37,044 nt of DNA from Anthoceros angustus. Taxonomy: Eukaryota; Streptophyta; Anthocerotopsida; Anthocerotales; Anthocerotaceae. How positions within the stretch are numbered: position 1 is the first letter of the stretch; every line of letters starts with the position of its first letter. The stretch lies in NCBI GenBank assembly GCA_010909165.1, contig VJWM01000365.1:1-37044 (forward strand), given 5' to 3'. The notes beneath the pieces were generated by a model. That model did not search any database, was not told the DNA's origin, and worked only from the letters and a program-made list of their open reading frames with translations. Shown one piece after another: positions 11,029 through 21,465 of this stretch. The translations under genes were made by a program, and so were the position numbers.

Positions 11029-11640
11029 CTTATTATCGGAGTATGTCTATGTCTTTGGAGTGCTTATCATCGAGCATGTCTATGTGGAGTACTTATCATC
11101 GGAGTATGTCATATTACGAGTACTTATCAGCCGGTATGTCTATGTTAAGTACTTATCATCGGAGTATGTCATGTTCAGTACTTATCATGAGCATGTCTAT
11201 GTCTTTGGAGTACTTATCATCGAGCATGTCTATGTCTGGAGTATCGGACATGTTTATATATAGAGTTCTTATCATACGAGCTTGCCTATGTGTCTTTGAA
11301 GTTCTTATCATACGTCTTGAAGTTCTTATCATACAGCGTCTTGAAGTTCTTATCATACTGACGTCTTGAAGTTCTTATCATCGAGCATGTCTATACGCAC
11401 TCTGTCCTAGTTTCCTTTTCAATGAGGATCTTACCACTATGGAAGACTAAGAATGAGAAGTTACCAGCTGTTCTTATCATACGCGTCTTGAAGTTCCTAT
11501 CATACGACGTCTTGAATTTCTTATCATAAGCGTCTTGAAGTTCTTATCATCGAGCATGTCTATACGCCTCTGTCCTAGTTTCCTTTTCAATGAGGATCTT
11601 ACACCATTACAATGGAAGACTAAGAATGAGAAGTTACCGC
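11029..11640. repeat. Minisatellite with CTTATCAT core, plus a ~169-bp higher-order duplication
   Basis: About fifteen units, mostly 21-36 bases, share a core of (G/A)(T/G)(A/T)(C/T)TTATCAT followed by variants of CGAGCATGTCTATGTCTTTGGA. From about 11,290 the units become shorter and read TACGTCTTGAAGTTCTTATCA. A non-repeat segment starting TCTATACGC and including CCTAGTTTCCTTTTCAATG appears twice. The shared TCGAGCATG before it sits near 11,381 and 11,550, giving a higher-order period of about 169 bases. Unit length changes occur by small indels. The open frames across the array are low-complexity translations and are not genes. Confidence 0.85.
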
Positions 11641-11885
11641 TTTCGGAGTAGCTCATGAGTCAAGTGGCTTCTGCAGGGTCAAGTGACTTTCTTCGTGGGG
11701 ATGAATTGGTGGTGTTTGGCCCTCGTTCACGCAATTTTATTGAAGATTATTTATCTTGTTTAAATTTTCGCTATCTTATTTAAATTTTACCTTTATATTC
11801 ATCAGACCGCGATCTAGGTAGTTATCATATTTCAGTCCCAAGACGGAAATCCTCCTCAGTGGACTTAAATAAAATTCTTCTTCTT
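11628..11885 (+). repeat. Dispersed repeat copy B (~258 bp)
   Basis: This is the same-orientation partner of 6,582-6,831. It begins inside the tail of the minisatellite (GAGAAGTTACCGC) and ends GTGGACTTAAATAAAATTC with a CTT run. It has an extra internal stretch in which GTCAAGTG(G/A)CTT is itself duplicated (about 11,653-11,690). Copy B lies just past the 3' end of the MED19 gene, so part of it could fall in the transcript's 3' region. Confidence 0.7.
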
Positions 11886-11914
11886 TACGCCTCCACATTT
11901 TAGCCTGTAAGCTT

Positions 11915-13290
11915 CTACATTGCAGGCGGAAGCTGCACTCTCTTTTCACACTGTCCTGGAAGCTGCACTCTTTTCACACTCGTAAGAGCTAGAGACACGC
12001 TAGGCAATTGTTTGTCTCCTTCAGTTTTAGGCTGAAACATTAATAGGCCAGCGCAGCCACTTACAATTCTGTGTGTCACACCCAAGAATGGTTTTATTAC
12101 TTTCTCGGGGCCAGGAGGACATCCTGCCCCCAGCACCCTAACATCATTCTCCTTGCGCTTTTCCTTCTCTTTGTCCTTGACGTCTTTGTCCTTATGGCGG
12201 TGTTTGCTCTTCTTTTCACTGGACATAAACTCAAGCTTCAATTTTCAATAATGGCATCATCTTTAAAGCTCCACATGCACGTTCACACACGAAAGAAACA
12301 GTTGAACAAGCAAGCATGGCAAAAGTAATAACACCAGACACATGCCAGGCTCCTGCAGGGCAGGCAATTAAAACTCTTGTTAAGCATCCCTTCACTGAAG
12401 ATCAACCCAAACAGTCAGTCCACAGCCAAGTCACAATCTTCTTCGTCCACAATGGATGCATAGGACTTGTCACCACAGCAGACAGAGACTGCAAGGCACC
12501 CGGCATTGAGCCGAGTGCTTGCGAGTTCAGCATGCTGTACGTCCGTTTCCTCAAGATCGTGCCACATGAATAACCTAGGCTTCTGCACATGTCCAAAACG
12601 CCCTCTGGCAGGCAGAGGCGTTCATCGTCAACCCTTCCTGTTGCATCAAGGCACGGGTCTAACTTGGCAGTTTTCTTACTTCCTAGCCGCACCATCACTC
12701 TCGTGTTTCCTCTTCTTCTTGTGGTGCTTCTTGTCAGCAGCATCTCCAGCAGGATCCTTACCGCCAGCATCACCTTTCCCATCCTTATCCTTATCCTTAC
12801 CCTTGTCCTTGTCTCTGTGACGGTGTTTGTGCTCCTTGTCCTTGTCCTTATCCTTGTCCTTGTGCTTTTATGCTTCCTCTTGTGCTTCTTCCCATCCTTC
12901 TCCCTGTCATCACTCTTCCTACCTACGCACTCAGTCAGCACCCCTTTTCCGCCTCCGGCAAAACCACCGGCGCAACCTCCCGGAACGTAAACGCCTTCCG
13001 CAAACTATCCAAATCAAGCGGCAAGATGGGATCAGAATCCGTGGCAAGCGCCGGCCTCCACCAGCTGCACCAGTTCCATCCCGTCCCTCTCCACAGCGCC
13101 GTGTCCCCTACAACGAACTTAAAGTACCGCGCGGGGTCGATCACCCGCGGAATAGGCTTCGTGCACAGAGCCTCATACGCGCTGTTCAAGCCGTAGAAGC
13201 TCAACAGGTCCACAGCCCGGTGCAGAAATCCGGAGTTCGAACAGCCGAATTGAGAAGCCTGAACGGGCCGCTAGACGACTCGGCCGTCAT
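11915..13290 (-). CDS. MED19: Mediator subunit MED19 (plant type), two exons, frame broken
   Basis: MED19 is a Mediator head/hook subunit linking activators to RNA polymerase II in the nucleus. From the ATG at 13,290 the tracing gives AVDLLSFYGLNSAYEALCTK, then FKFVVGDTALWRGTG. A one-base jump leads to MELVQLVEAG and PLDLDSLRKAFTFREVAPV..LPEAEKG near 12,955-13,020. These match the MED19 core (VVGDTEIRKGEGMELDQL and the RETAPVDLPPAEKG region). The tail is Lys/Asp/His-rich (KDKDKDKEHKHRHRDKDKG, about 12,780-12,870), as in plant MED19. A GTAAGA donor at 12,679 and a CCAG acceptor at 12,219 join it in frame to KKSKHRHKDKDVKDKEKEK. The intron of about 460 bases is longer than those of the kinesin gene. 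The in-frame stop is at 11,915, but the last ~60 codons look untranslated, so the true stop may lie near 12,130. At least three frame jumps are needed. Confidence 0.82.
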
Positions 13291-14136
13291 CCTGGACCAC
13301 AACAACCCGCGCTAGCTACAATTCTGCTCTGCCCGTGCCGGCTGATCGATCTGTTTCAGCTTCTCATCCAGCGTCTGCGGCCCTTCTTCCAACTTCCGAG
13401 CCTTCTTATCTGCCGATGCCACGAGTATACCTGCCCCACGCACAGTGTCCATGCCATACCAGCATAAGTCGTGCACACATACATACATACTTACTTCTAC
13501 ACTGGTTCCATCTACCTAATCCCGAGCCCTAATACGCAACACAACCCGCAGCAGCATCACACCGAGACAGCAGAAGAAGGGAAGGCATGGCAAGGAGCTC
13601 CATCTCTCACCTCCGAGGGTAGCAAGCGACGCCGCTATCAACACCACCTTCTCCACCTTGTCGGAGCGCGTCATCGCAATTCGCAAATCGAGACGACGAA
13701 TCGCGATTCGTCTCCCGGCGAGGGGAGGCCGAGAGGCTGTGTGCGCCGCGCGGGCAGAGAGGCAGGCAGCAGACGCTCGAAGCCCGCGCAGCCGTGTTCG
13801 CAATTAATCGGCGTAATAATGTCCCAGGAGACGGCCAACGGCCGGTCACGAGTCATCAGGACGACTCACGACTGCGCCGGGCGGGGGTCGGACTCGAAAC
13901 CGAAACTAAAACCGAAACAGGGCCTGCGGGAACCGAACCAGCCGAACCGGGGAGGCTCGGGCCGCCCGCGCCCGCCGAAGGAGTCGGCCGCGGCAGTGAC
14001 GTGAGGAAGGCGCAGGCAGAATCCGCGCGACAGCAGCAGGTTTTGCGCGCGATTGCGCCTGGGCAGCGCGGGAGGCAGGAGAAAGCGCGCCCGGCTTCAT
14101 GCGGAGCAGATCCGCGCTCGCACGAGCTTCCCGATG
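13291..14136. promoter_or_regulatory. Shared divergent intergenic region between MED19 and the KAC kinesin
   Basis: The two genes start about 845 bases apart and point away from each other, so both promoters and 5' leaders must lie here unless there are upstream exons. The half next to the kinesin (13,680-14,136) is strongly GC-rich; the middle has a short CATA microsatellite near 13,475-13,490. The open frames crossing the GC-rich half on both strands lack domains and are probably compositional. I see no clear TATA box placed for either gene. Confidence 0.55.
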
Positions 14137-17100
14137 ATGGGCGATGGCGCAGCGGCGGCCAGGAATTCGGCTGCCGAGGGGCCCGGGGTGTGTCCGCCTC
14201 CTGGGGCTGGGGATGCCTACTTTCTCCGAGTCCAGCAGGTACGCGGGCGTGAGCGAGTCCGAGGAGGAGGACGCATGGCCCCGGCACCGCCCCGTGGAGG
14301 ACTCAGGAGGTTCTCGCTTCCCGCCGGGTTCGCGCTGGAGGCAGGCCCAGGCACGCCCCCGCTGGTCTCCAAGGTGGTCAAGCTCAAGGAGCGCGTTGCG
14401 GTGAGTGGGGACTGTGGAATTGGACTGGGCTGCTGCAGCGGGGCCTGCCAGGCCAGGACTAATTCGTCGTGGCTTCAGACCACCAAAGAGGAAATGCTGG
14501 AGCTGAGGCAGGAGGCCAGCGACTTGCAGGTACTCCAATGCCAAAATCAGCCGGTTGACGCGCTATCTTGGTGTTCTGGCGGACAAAGCACGGAAACTGG
14601 GTCAGCATTCCCGCGTTTCGCTCTGCTCGTCCTGTACTAGGTTTCGGAATGCTGTTTTGTTGTTTGTACCCGCATTGTTTGAAGGTCGGTGGCTGCCTCT
14701 GTAGATCAAGCTGTGTTGAATTTCGAGGAGCGGATTACCCCGGTGAAGCAGGAGAGGAAGAAGCTCTTCAACGATCTTATCACCGCGAAAGGTACAGCGC
14801 TCGTGGGGTGATTGTTTGGAATGCATACCGTGTGCTGTGCCTGTCGGCTCGGCTCAGGACGTTTGACTGAGTACTCGAGGAGACTTGTTCAGGCAACATT
14901 AGGTATTCTGCCGAGTGCGTCCAGTTCGAGGATGAAGGACCCTCGGCAACAGCGTTTCCCGATAACTACACCCTTCGAGTCAACCTTCCCCTCCTGGTTT
15001 CGCCGGAACGCCTACTCCCAGGAAGGAATGTAGATTCGATCGTGTTTACGGGCCTCATGTTGGTCAAGGTAAACACCGGGCTCTGTTCCGTTTGGGCTCG
15101 GCAGTTCATCCGATTCGAGTACGTTTGAGCTCAAACTTTCTTATTCTGCAGCCGATGTCTTCCATGATATCCAACCGCTGGCGCAGTCTGCTATGTGGAT
15201 GTACAACGTCTCCATCTTTGCTTATGGGCAGACGGGTGCTGGAAAGACTTACACTATGGTAATATGGGAAGATCCCGTCACTGCTATAGGTTGCCTTGTT
15301 GTCAGATGGCCTGTTTCGTTACTTCACCTGGGTTGTGTACTGTTTATCAGGAAGGGCTGAGTCACGACAGAGGACTATACTTCAGGGTATTTGATGAGCT
15401 GTTTGATTTGTCCCAAGCTGACACAACTCCAACTGCAAGATTTTCGTTTCACTTATCGATGATTGAGTTATATAACGAGCAGGTATGCTGGTATGCTGTG
15501 TACTGCAGCTGTTTCTGAGGTCAGTGATGATTGACTGGTCTAGTCCTGTGAGCTGGAGGCATTTCACTTTCCTGAGTGCGTGATGTAGTTTGAATTCTGA
15601 ATGTAGGTCCGGGATCTATTATCAAAGACGCCCGATGAGGATTTGAAGGGTGATGAGCTCGTTGAAGTGCCAGTAGACAATCCTACAGACTTTGCACAGA
15701 CCTTCAAGACTGGCTCACAGAATAGAGCGGTTGATGCTACCAAGACTCAGCGTTACAACAGATCACACATGTTAGATTCGGTGTCCAATCATTTGCCTAG
15801 GAGCTGTAATCTTTGTCCTTCACTGCTTCACTCTGTAAATGATTGAACTCTTGGTGTTTGTATAGTTCCTAAGAGGTTATATGCGCCTTTCAGGGTTCTA
15901 ACTGTACATATCCGGTACTCTGATAGTCTAAATGGTGAGAAGCAGTAGCAACAAGGTTGCTCTGGTAGACATGGCAGGCAGTGAGCGCCTTCCCAAGGCA
16001 GAGTCAAGTGGGAACCGTCTCACAGAATCGTTGCATGTGAACAAGTCCCTGTCTGCGTGAGTGTTGGTTATCTGCTATATCGTCAGCAATGATTGAGTGT
16101 CAGACTTGGCCCTTATCATTGTTTTTCTTGTGCAGTTTGGGTGATGTCTTAGCTGCTCTTACAGCAAGGAAGGATCACGTGCCATACGGAAACTCAAAGC
16201 TGACCCAGATCCTGGCTGATACTCTTGGTAGGTCTTGAATTGGACTTGAAGATGCAAGAGAACGAGAATCTTGACAGACAGGGCTCTGTAGGGTGATGCT
16301 GATTTGCAATTGCATATCTGAGATGGGGAAACCAGACTGGGTTCTAGCCATGGTTTCCAGCATGAATGTTTAGCTTGAGGGTCCTGACTTTTGCAGGGAT
16401 ACTCAGTTGAAGCTGGATTTGGATCTCTTAATCTCTGCAGGAGGCGATTCAAGGCGATCGTTGTCGTGAACATTAGTCCAAGCTTATGCGGATGTGCAGG
16501 AGACTTTTGTCTTTGAGTTTCTCAGTCGGGCTAAAAACGTGGAGATCAGCCTTGGCAATCGAGAAACAGTGAAGAAGTGGAGAGATCTGGTATTTTCTGC
16601 CTCATTCACTGTGATATTGTAGCTCGAGCATCATGCTGCCATCCCAATGTTCTGTGACAGGGCTTGTGGGTGCTGCTTTCTGATCTTGTCCCTGACAGGC
16701 CAATGATGCTCGGAAGGAGGTTTCAGAGAAAGACGCTGAAATCGCCAGTCTGCAGCTAGAGATTGAGAAACTCAAAAGGCGGCTTCAGAGGCAGACAGTC
16801 AGTGCCTCCTTTGTTTAATGAAGTCCAAAAGCATGGAAGGTGTCTTGACATTACAAACTGACATCAGCACACAGGAATCTCGCTTCAACAAATTAAAGGT
16901 TGTTCTCTCTTTTTCCTTGCCTGTGACACGACTCAATTTGAGGGCAACTTCATCTTGCTGTATGTTTCTAACTATGGGGCTGCCTGGTTGTCTTTTCAGA
17001 TTGAGATAGCCGATCTTACTGAAAAGCAAAGACATGAGAGGGATCAAAACGATCACTTCATGAAGCAAATATCTCAGCTCTTGAAGACAGAGCGAGACCA

Positions 17101-20100
17101 GAAAATCCAGCTGTCAGAAAGTACAGCCAAGATTGACCAGTTGGAAGTAAGTCAATTGTTTGATATCCATGACTTTCCATCTCTGACTTGGACCTTGTGC
17201 TGACTGAATTTCCATTGATGTTGCATAGTCTAAATTAAAAGATCTGGCAGCAGCTGGTAGATGCTCAGTCTGCTGCGAAGCTGGCAGAGATTGCCGCTGC
17301 ATCTGCCCCTGCGTTGAAGTCTGTCTCTGAGAAAGCGGAATTGCGGAGGGCTGTTGAAGAGAAGGAAACCGCCTTGTCCACAAACAAGAAGTTGGAGGAG
17401 GAGCTTCTGAAACGAGATGAGCTGATTGAGGTTAGCTGCACGATCATCACTTGGTTTTGTATCTATGGCATCCTTGCAGAGATTACAATTTTAACTACTT
17501 TCTATTGAATATTTGGTGCTTCCTCATCAGCGCCTGCACCAGGAGAATGAGAAACTGTTTGAGCGGTTAACAGAGAAGACTGTAGCCAACTTGAGCTCTC
17601 CTAAGGCTTGACATTGTCTACCAAGGTGTGTGTTGCTCTATATCTGTCATACCACCACTGAAGCACAGGATTGTCAGTTAGTAATGTGTCTCGAGGGAGT
17701 TCTCAGGTTCCAAGGTTGGACTCGGACGAGTGGATGACTTCAGCCTTGATGGGTCATTCAGGTGCGACTCTTGGTGTCTGAGCTGGGCCTGAACTCCCAG
17801 TAAATTTTTAGTCATGACAAAGCTTGCTGCTAGCAGCTCCTGCCTCACTTTAATGTCCCTATCTGCCACCACAGGGCAGCACGACCTCCATCTCCGCTGG
17901 CAAACGGTCTCCTGTGCTGGCCTCTCATGATTCAAAAGCCAGCGCAGCATCTTCTCCAGGAACCATAGCTTTGACATCATCTGAGAACACTAAAACCACA
18001 CCGGCAGGGGAGTATTTAACAGCTGCGTTGATGGATTTCAATCCCGATCAGTTTGAGGGCTCAGAGGCAGTTGCTGATGCTGCGAACAAATTATTGATGC
18101 TGGTACGCAATTGGTCTTGATGTTGTTGATGTCGGACGGAGCCTGAGGAACATAATTTGTCACCAGGGTTGTCTCGTACTTATTTTTGCGTGGCTTTCAT
18201 TGTAGGTCCTGGCTGCTGTGATTAAGGCTGGTGCAACAAGGGAGCATGACATGCTTGCAGAGATTCGTAATGCTGTGTTTGCTTTCATCCGGAAGATGGA
18301 ACCCAGAAGGGTGATGGATACAATGCTCGTATCCAGAGTCAGAATACTTTATATCCGCTCTCTTCTGTCTCGCTCACCTGAGCTGCAGACCATCAAAGTA
18401 AGCCCTGAATTCCAATTTCTGGTAGTATTTGAAGCACCTTGCCAGTGTTGTCTGGGATCAGAGCCAGCGTGAAGAGCCTTGCAACTAATGTGTTGCAGTT
18501 GTACATGTGTGGCAGGTCCTCCAGTGGACAGGTTTTTAGAGAAGCCTGGACATCATCCCAGCCGAGCAGGTCGTTCTGGACGTGGAGTCAGTCCTGCCAG
18601 GTCTCCTGTCAGTGGAGACCTTGGCGCCACCGGATCAAGAAGGATTTGCTGGATGATCAGATCCATGCTTTCCGTGTGAACTTGAAGCAAGAGAAGAAAA
18701 CAAGTTCTCTTCATTGGTGTTAAAATTGAGGGGCATTGATCAGGTTTGTAGACCTGATCGTTGAAGTGGCGGAAGTGTTTGGTCGACCATCTTTCGTGGT
18801 AGGCTGAGTTTTATTATCGTTGTTTGGAACAGGAAGCTTGGAGGCAACATGTGACCACTGCGAAATTAAGGAAATGAGTGAAGAGGCTCGGGGTTACGCC
18901 ATGGGGAACAAGCACCTGGCGGCTCTTTTGTCCACAGTCCTGCTGGGGAGCTTCAGCAAAAATCAGGGGCTGGCTGGCGGAGAATTTCGATTTTCTGTCG
19001 TTGGCTGGTGGGGATTCGGGGACAGACGGGGGACAATTGGAGGCCCTTGCAACAGCCATAATGGATGGGTGGATGGCTGGTTTGGGTGTTCCCCATCGGC
19101 CTAGCACAGATGCTCTTGGCCAACTTCTTTCCGACTACACCAAGAGAGTCTACACATCACAGTTACAGCATCTCAAGGTTCCCCACTGGATCCGAAATTG
19201 CTGCCTTTTGCATCCACCTGTTCAAGGAGGCGCAGTTCTCACTTGCTCTTTATCTGCCTCAGGATGTTGCAGCCACGTTGGCCACAGAGGAAGCTGAAGA
19301 TTCCTCTCAAATTGCCAAGTTACGATCCGCTCTTGAATCCGTGGAACACAAACGACGGAAGGTATTTCGAAAGTTGCGTTCGCGTAATTTTCTCCACTGT
19401 CACACAGGCCCTGGCTGAAGAGATGTTGCCTGTCTGTTATAGGTGTTACAACAAATGCGGGCGGATGTGGCGCTGCTGACCAAGGAAGAGGGCGGTTCTC
19501 CATTGCGGAATCCTTCGACTGCCAGTGAAGATGCCTGAGTAGCCTCCTCATCTCCTTGGAGGACATCCTTAAGCAAGCTGAGGTATTGTATTCGGGGAGG
19601 TGTGAGGCCATTAAGCTAATGTTTGTGTTTTGCAGGGACTGAATGAATGTCTGATGTTGCAGGAGGTCCGAAGAGAGGCGCCTTACAAGCTGTCCACTCT
19701 TCCAAGAAAAGGACCATGACCAACCGATTGAATTCTGACGGAGCGCATGCCGACTCTCCTCCCCATCGACCATCCCTGTGCACAGAAGTACATTGCCGAG
19801 GCGCAACGGACAGTGGAGGTACGGTGATGACCATCACGGTCCGTTACCCCAACTGTGCCTGCACCGTCTTGATTTCCCCGACTGATTATTCCTTCACGTT
19901 TGCAGTCTGTGCCGGAGCAAAAGAGGAGGTCACCATTCGAGAGGGAGAAATCCCTGGAGGGCTGGGGACCTTTCGGCGACCTCCGGCGAATGGGGTGAGC
20001 CGAGCACGACTCTGGACGGCGATATCGTGCAGTGGAGCGTCCTCCAGTTCAACAACGGGTCAGCCACGCCGTTCGTGATCAAGTGCGGTGCCACCTCTGG

Positions 20101-20428
20101 ATCTAGTAATCAAGGCTCACGCCAAAGGAGCGGACAAGGAGGTTGTGTGCGTGGTCCCACCCCTTCGTCCCTGGGCGGCCTCGCCCTGGACGAAATCAGA
20201 CACAGCCTGTCAAACCTCCCCGACGCCTTCCTCCAGCTAGCCCTGGCCAAGACGGCCGACGGAACGCGTGCCCGCTTCGCCCGCCTCTACAAGACGCTGG
20301 CCGTCAGAGTCCTGGCTTTACGGAGCAGCTTGGGAGAGTCCTCCCAGAGCCGTGGGGACTCGGGAAGGAGCCGAGGTTCCAGGAGATATTCCGATGCGGA
20401 TTCTGCCTCCAACGGATCTCACCACTGA
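14137..20428 (+). CDS. KAC: KAC-type kinesin-14 (actin-based chloroplast movement), ~23 exons
   Basis: KAC proteins (Arabidopsis KAC1/KAC2) position chloroplasts through short actin filaments. Exons I can place: 14,137-14,400; 14,479-14,600; 14,705-14,791; 14,893-15,068; 15,152-15,258; 15,351-15,482; 15,607-15,770; 15,894-16,056; 16,136-16,227; 16,441-16,589; 16,699-16,898; 17,000-17,146; 17,229-17,430; 17,531-17,625; 17,875-18,102; 18,206-18,397; 18,516-18,743; 18,833-19,177; 19,263-19,361; 19,443-19,582; 19,663-19,818; 19,906-20,428, perhaps one more near 17,705-17,760. The motor carries [14 protein letters not shown] (P-loop 15,226-15,249), NRSH (switch I) and VDMAGSER (switch II). Coiled coil follows. 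Then come the conserved KAC segments [43 protein letters not shown] and [18 protein letters not shown]. The end is [18 protein letters not shown]. Many exons need a one-base shift while splice sites stay intact. The stop at 20,428 is tentative, since another frame stays open to 20,880. Confidence 0.92.
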
Positions 20429-21465
20429 AATTTTCCTCCCGTCTCCAGATCCCGGTAGGCTGTCTATACCTTCCTGCTTCCTTCCCCTTTGCTGCGTGTA
20501 CCTTGTGTATTATGTTAGGCCTTGAACGCTCTACGTACCTCCATCCTCCCTTTTCTGCCTGGGAGCAATGCAGCGCCGTAAGCAACTGTGTCCTCGAGTA
20601 CGTCACGTTTTATGTAGAGATGCAGACAAGAGATGTTTCCAGGCTACGAGAGTATGTTCTCACATCTGGAGGTGATCGGATGTACGTAGTGCCCTGTCCA
20701 CGCGTATTTGTTGTTGCACAGCCACTCCCAAATATGTGTCTGATGAGCTTGGACTCGTCCCCGCTCGTCTTGCAGTCGGCTTGGCAGGTGACGTCGAGAT
20801 CCACTAGGATCCGAGAGGCGCAGCTGCAAAGACAATATGCGCGTCTAGAGACGGGCTGGCTGCTGCAGCCTGCAACGTGATCGAATCGTGACAGGTATGT
20901 TCGTATCTTCCGGGGCCCATTCTCCACAGTGCTGCATCCTTATCCTGGCCTGCAGTCTTGAGGTACATTGCAGGCAGGAAGGAGAGTGGCCGATTCCACG
21001 TGTATGATTTTATTTGCTTGCGGAATTGGCCTTTTCATTCAGTTGTCGGCAATGCGATAGGTCCCGGATGAAATGATCCGGATAAGGAGAGTCGGAGGCC
21101 CTTTTGGCTAGGTGTGCAGCCTTTCTGGACTGGCCGGGCCTCCCTCCCGTCCCTGGGGGCGCCTGCACGGAAGCACCTAGTCTATGTAATGTGGGCAGGC
21201 GTCGTTGCACGAAATGCCGCGTAACCTGCATGTTGGGATAGAAAACGTGGTGCGGGGCACATTTTTCATTCTGCGGGCGCCACGTCCAGGAGGGAGGGAG
21301 GGAGGGAGGGAGGAGAGGTGGAGAGCGCGGCGGCGCGAACAAATTGGAGCTCGCCTGGTGTCGAGGGCGGGACGGCGCTTTGCCATTCCGCTGTGGACAT
21401 TTGATGTGAGACACCGACAGCGCGTGCTGTTGGCTGGGGCCTGGGCCTGGGCCTAGGAAGGAACA
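20429..21465. other. KAC 3' region and F-box gene upstream region
   Basis: The first part probably includes the kinesin 3' untranslated region. A plus-strand frame that overlaps the kinesin end stays open to 20,880, so a different kinesin C-terminus or an extra exon after CCCG|GTAGGC near 20,455 cannot be excluded. Further on, 20,880-21,465 would contain the F-box gene promoter and leader, with a GGGA microsatellite. No other gene is recognised. Confidence 0.5.
21288..21316. repeat. (GGGA)n microsatellite
   Basis: Six to seven tandem AGGG/GGGA units lie about 150 bases upstream of the F-box protein start codon, in its likely promoter or 5' leader. The minus-strand open frames over this region are antisense by-products of GC-rich composition. 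Confidence 0.9.

Noticed and set aside
11024-11369. Plus- and minus-strand frames across the minisatellite
   Set aside because: Their periodic Ser/Met/Tyr content mirrors the DNA repeat units; no evidence of coding.
11029-11640. CRISPR-like appearance of repeated units
   Set aside because: Units vary in length and sequence and have no unique spacers; the genome is a plant. It is a minisatellite.
12402-12941. Minus-strand frame rich in Arg-Thr repeats
   Set aside because: It is the Lys/Asp-rich tail of MED19 read one base out of frame after a frame jump near 12,860, not a separate protein.
14137-20428. Calling the kinesin a pseudogene because of frame shifts
   Set aside because: Splice sites, the P-loop and all long KAC signature segments are intact, and the same shift pattern affects unrelated neighbouring genes, pointing to sequence error.
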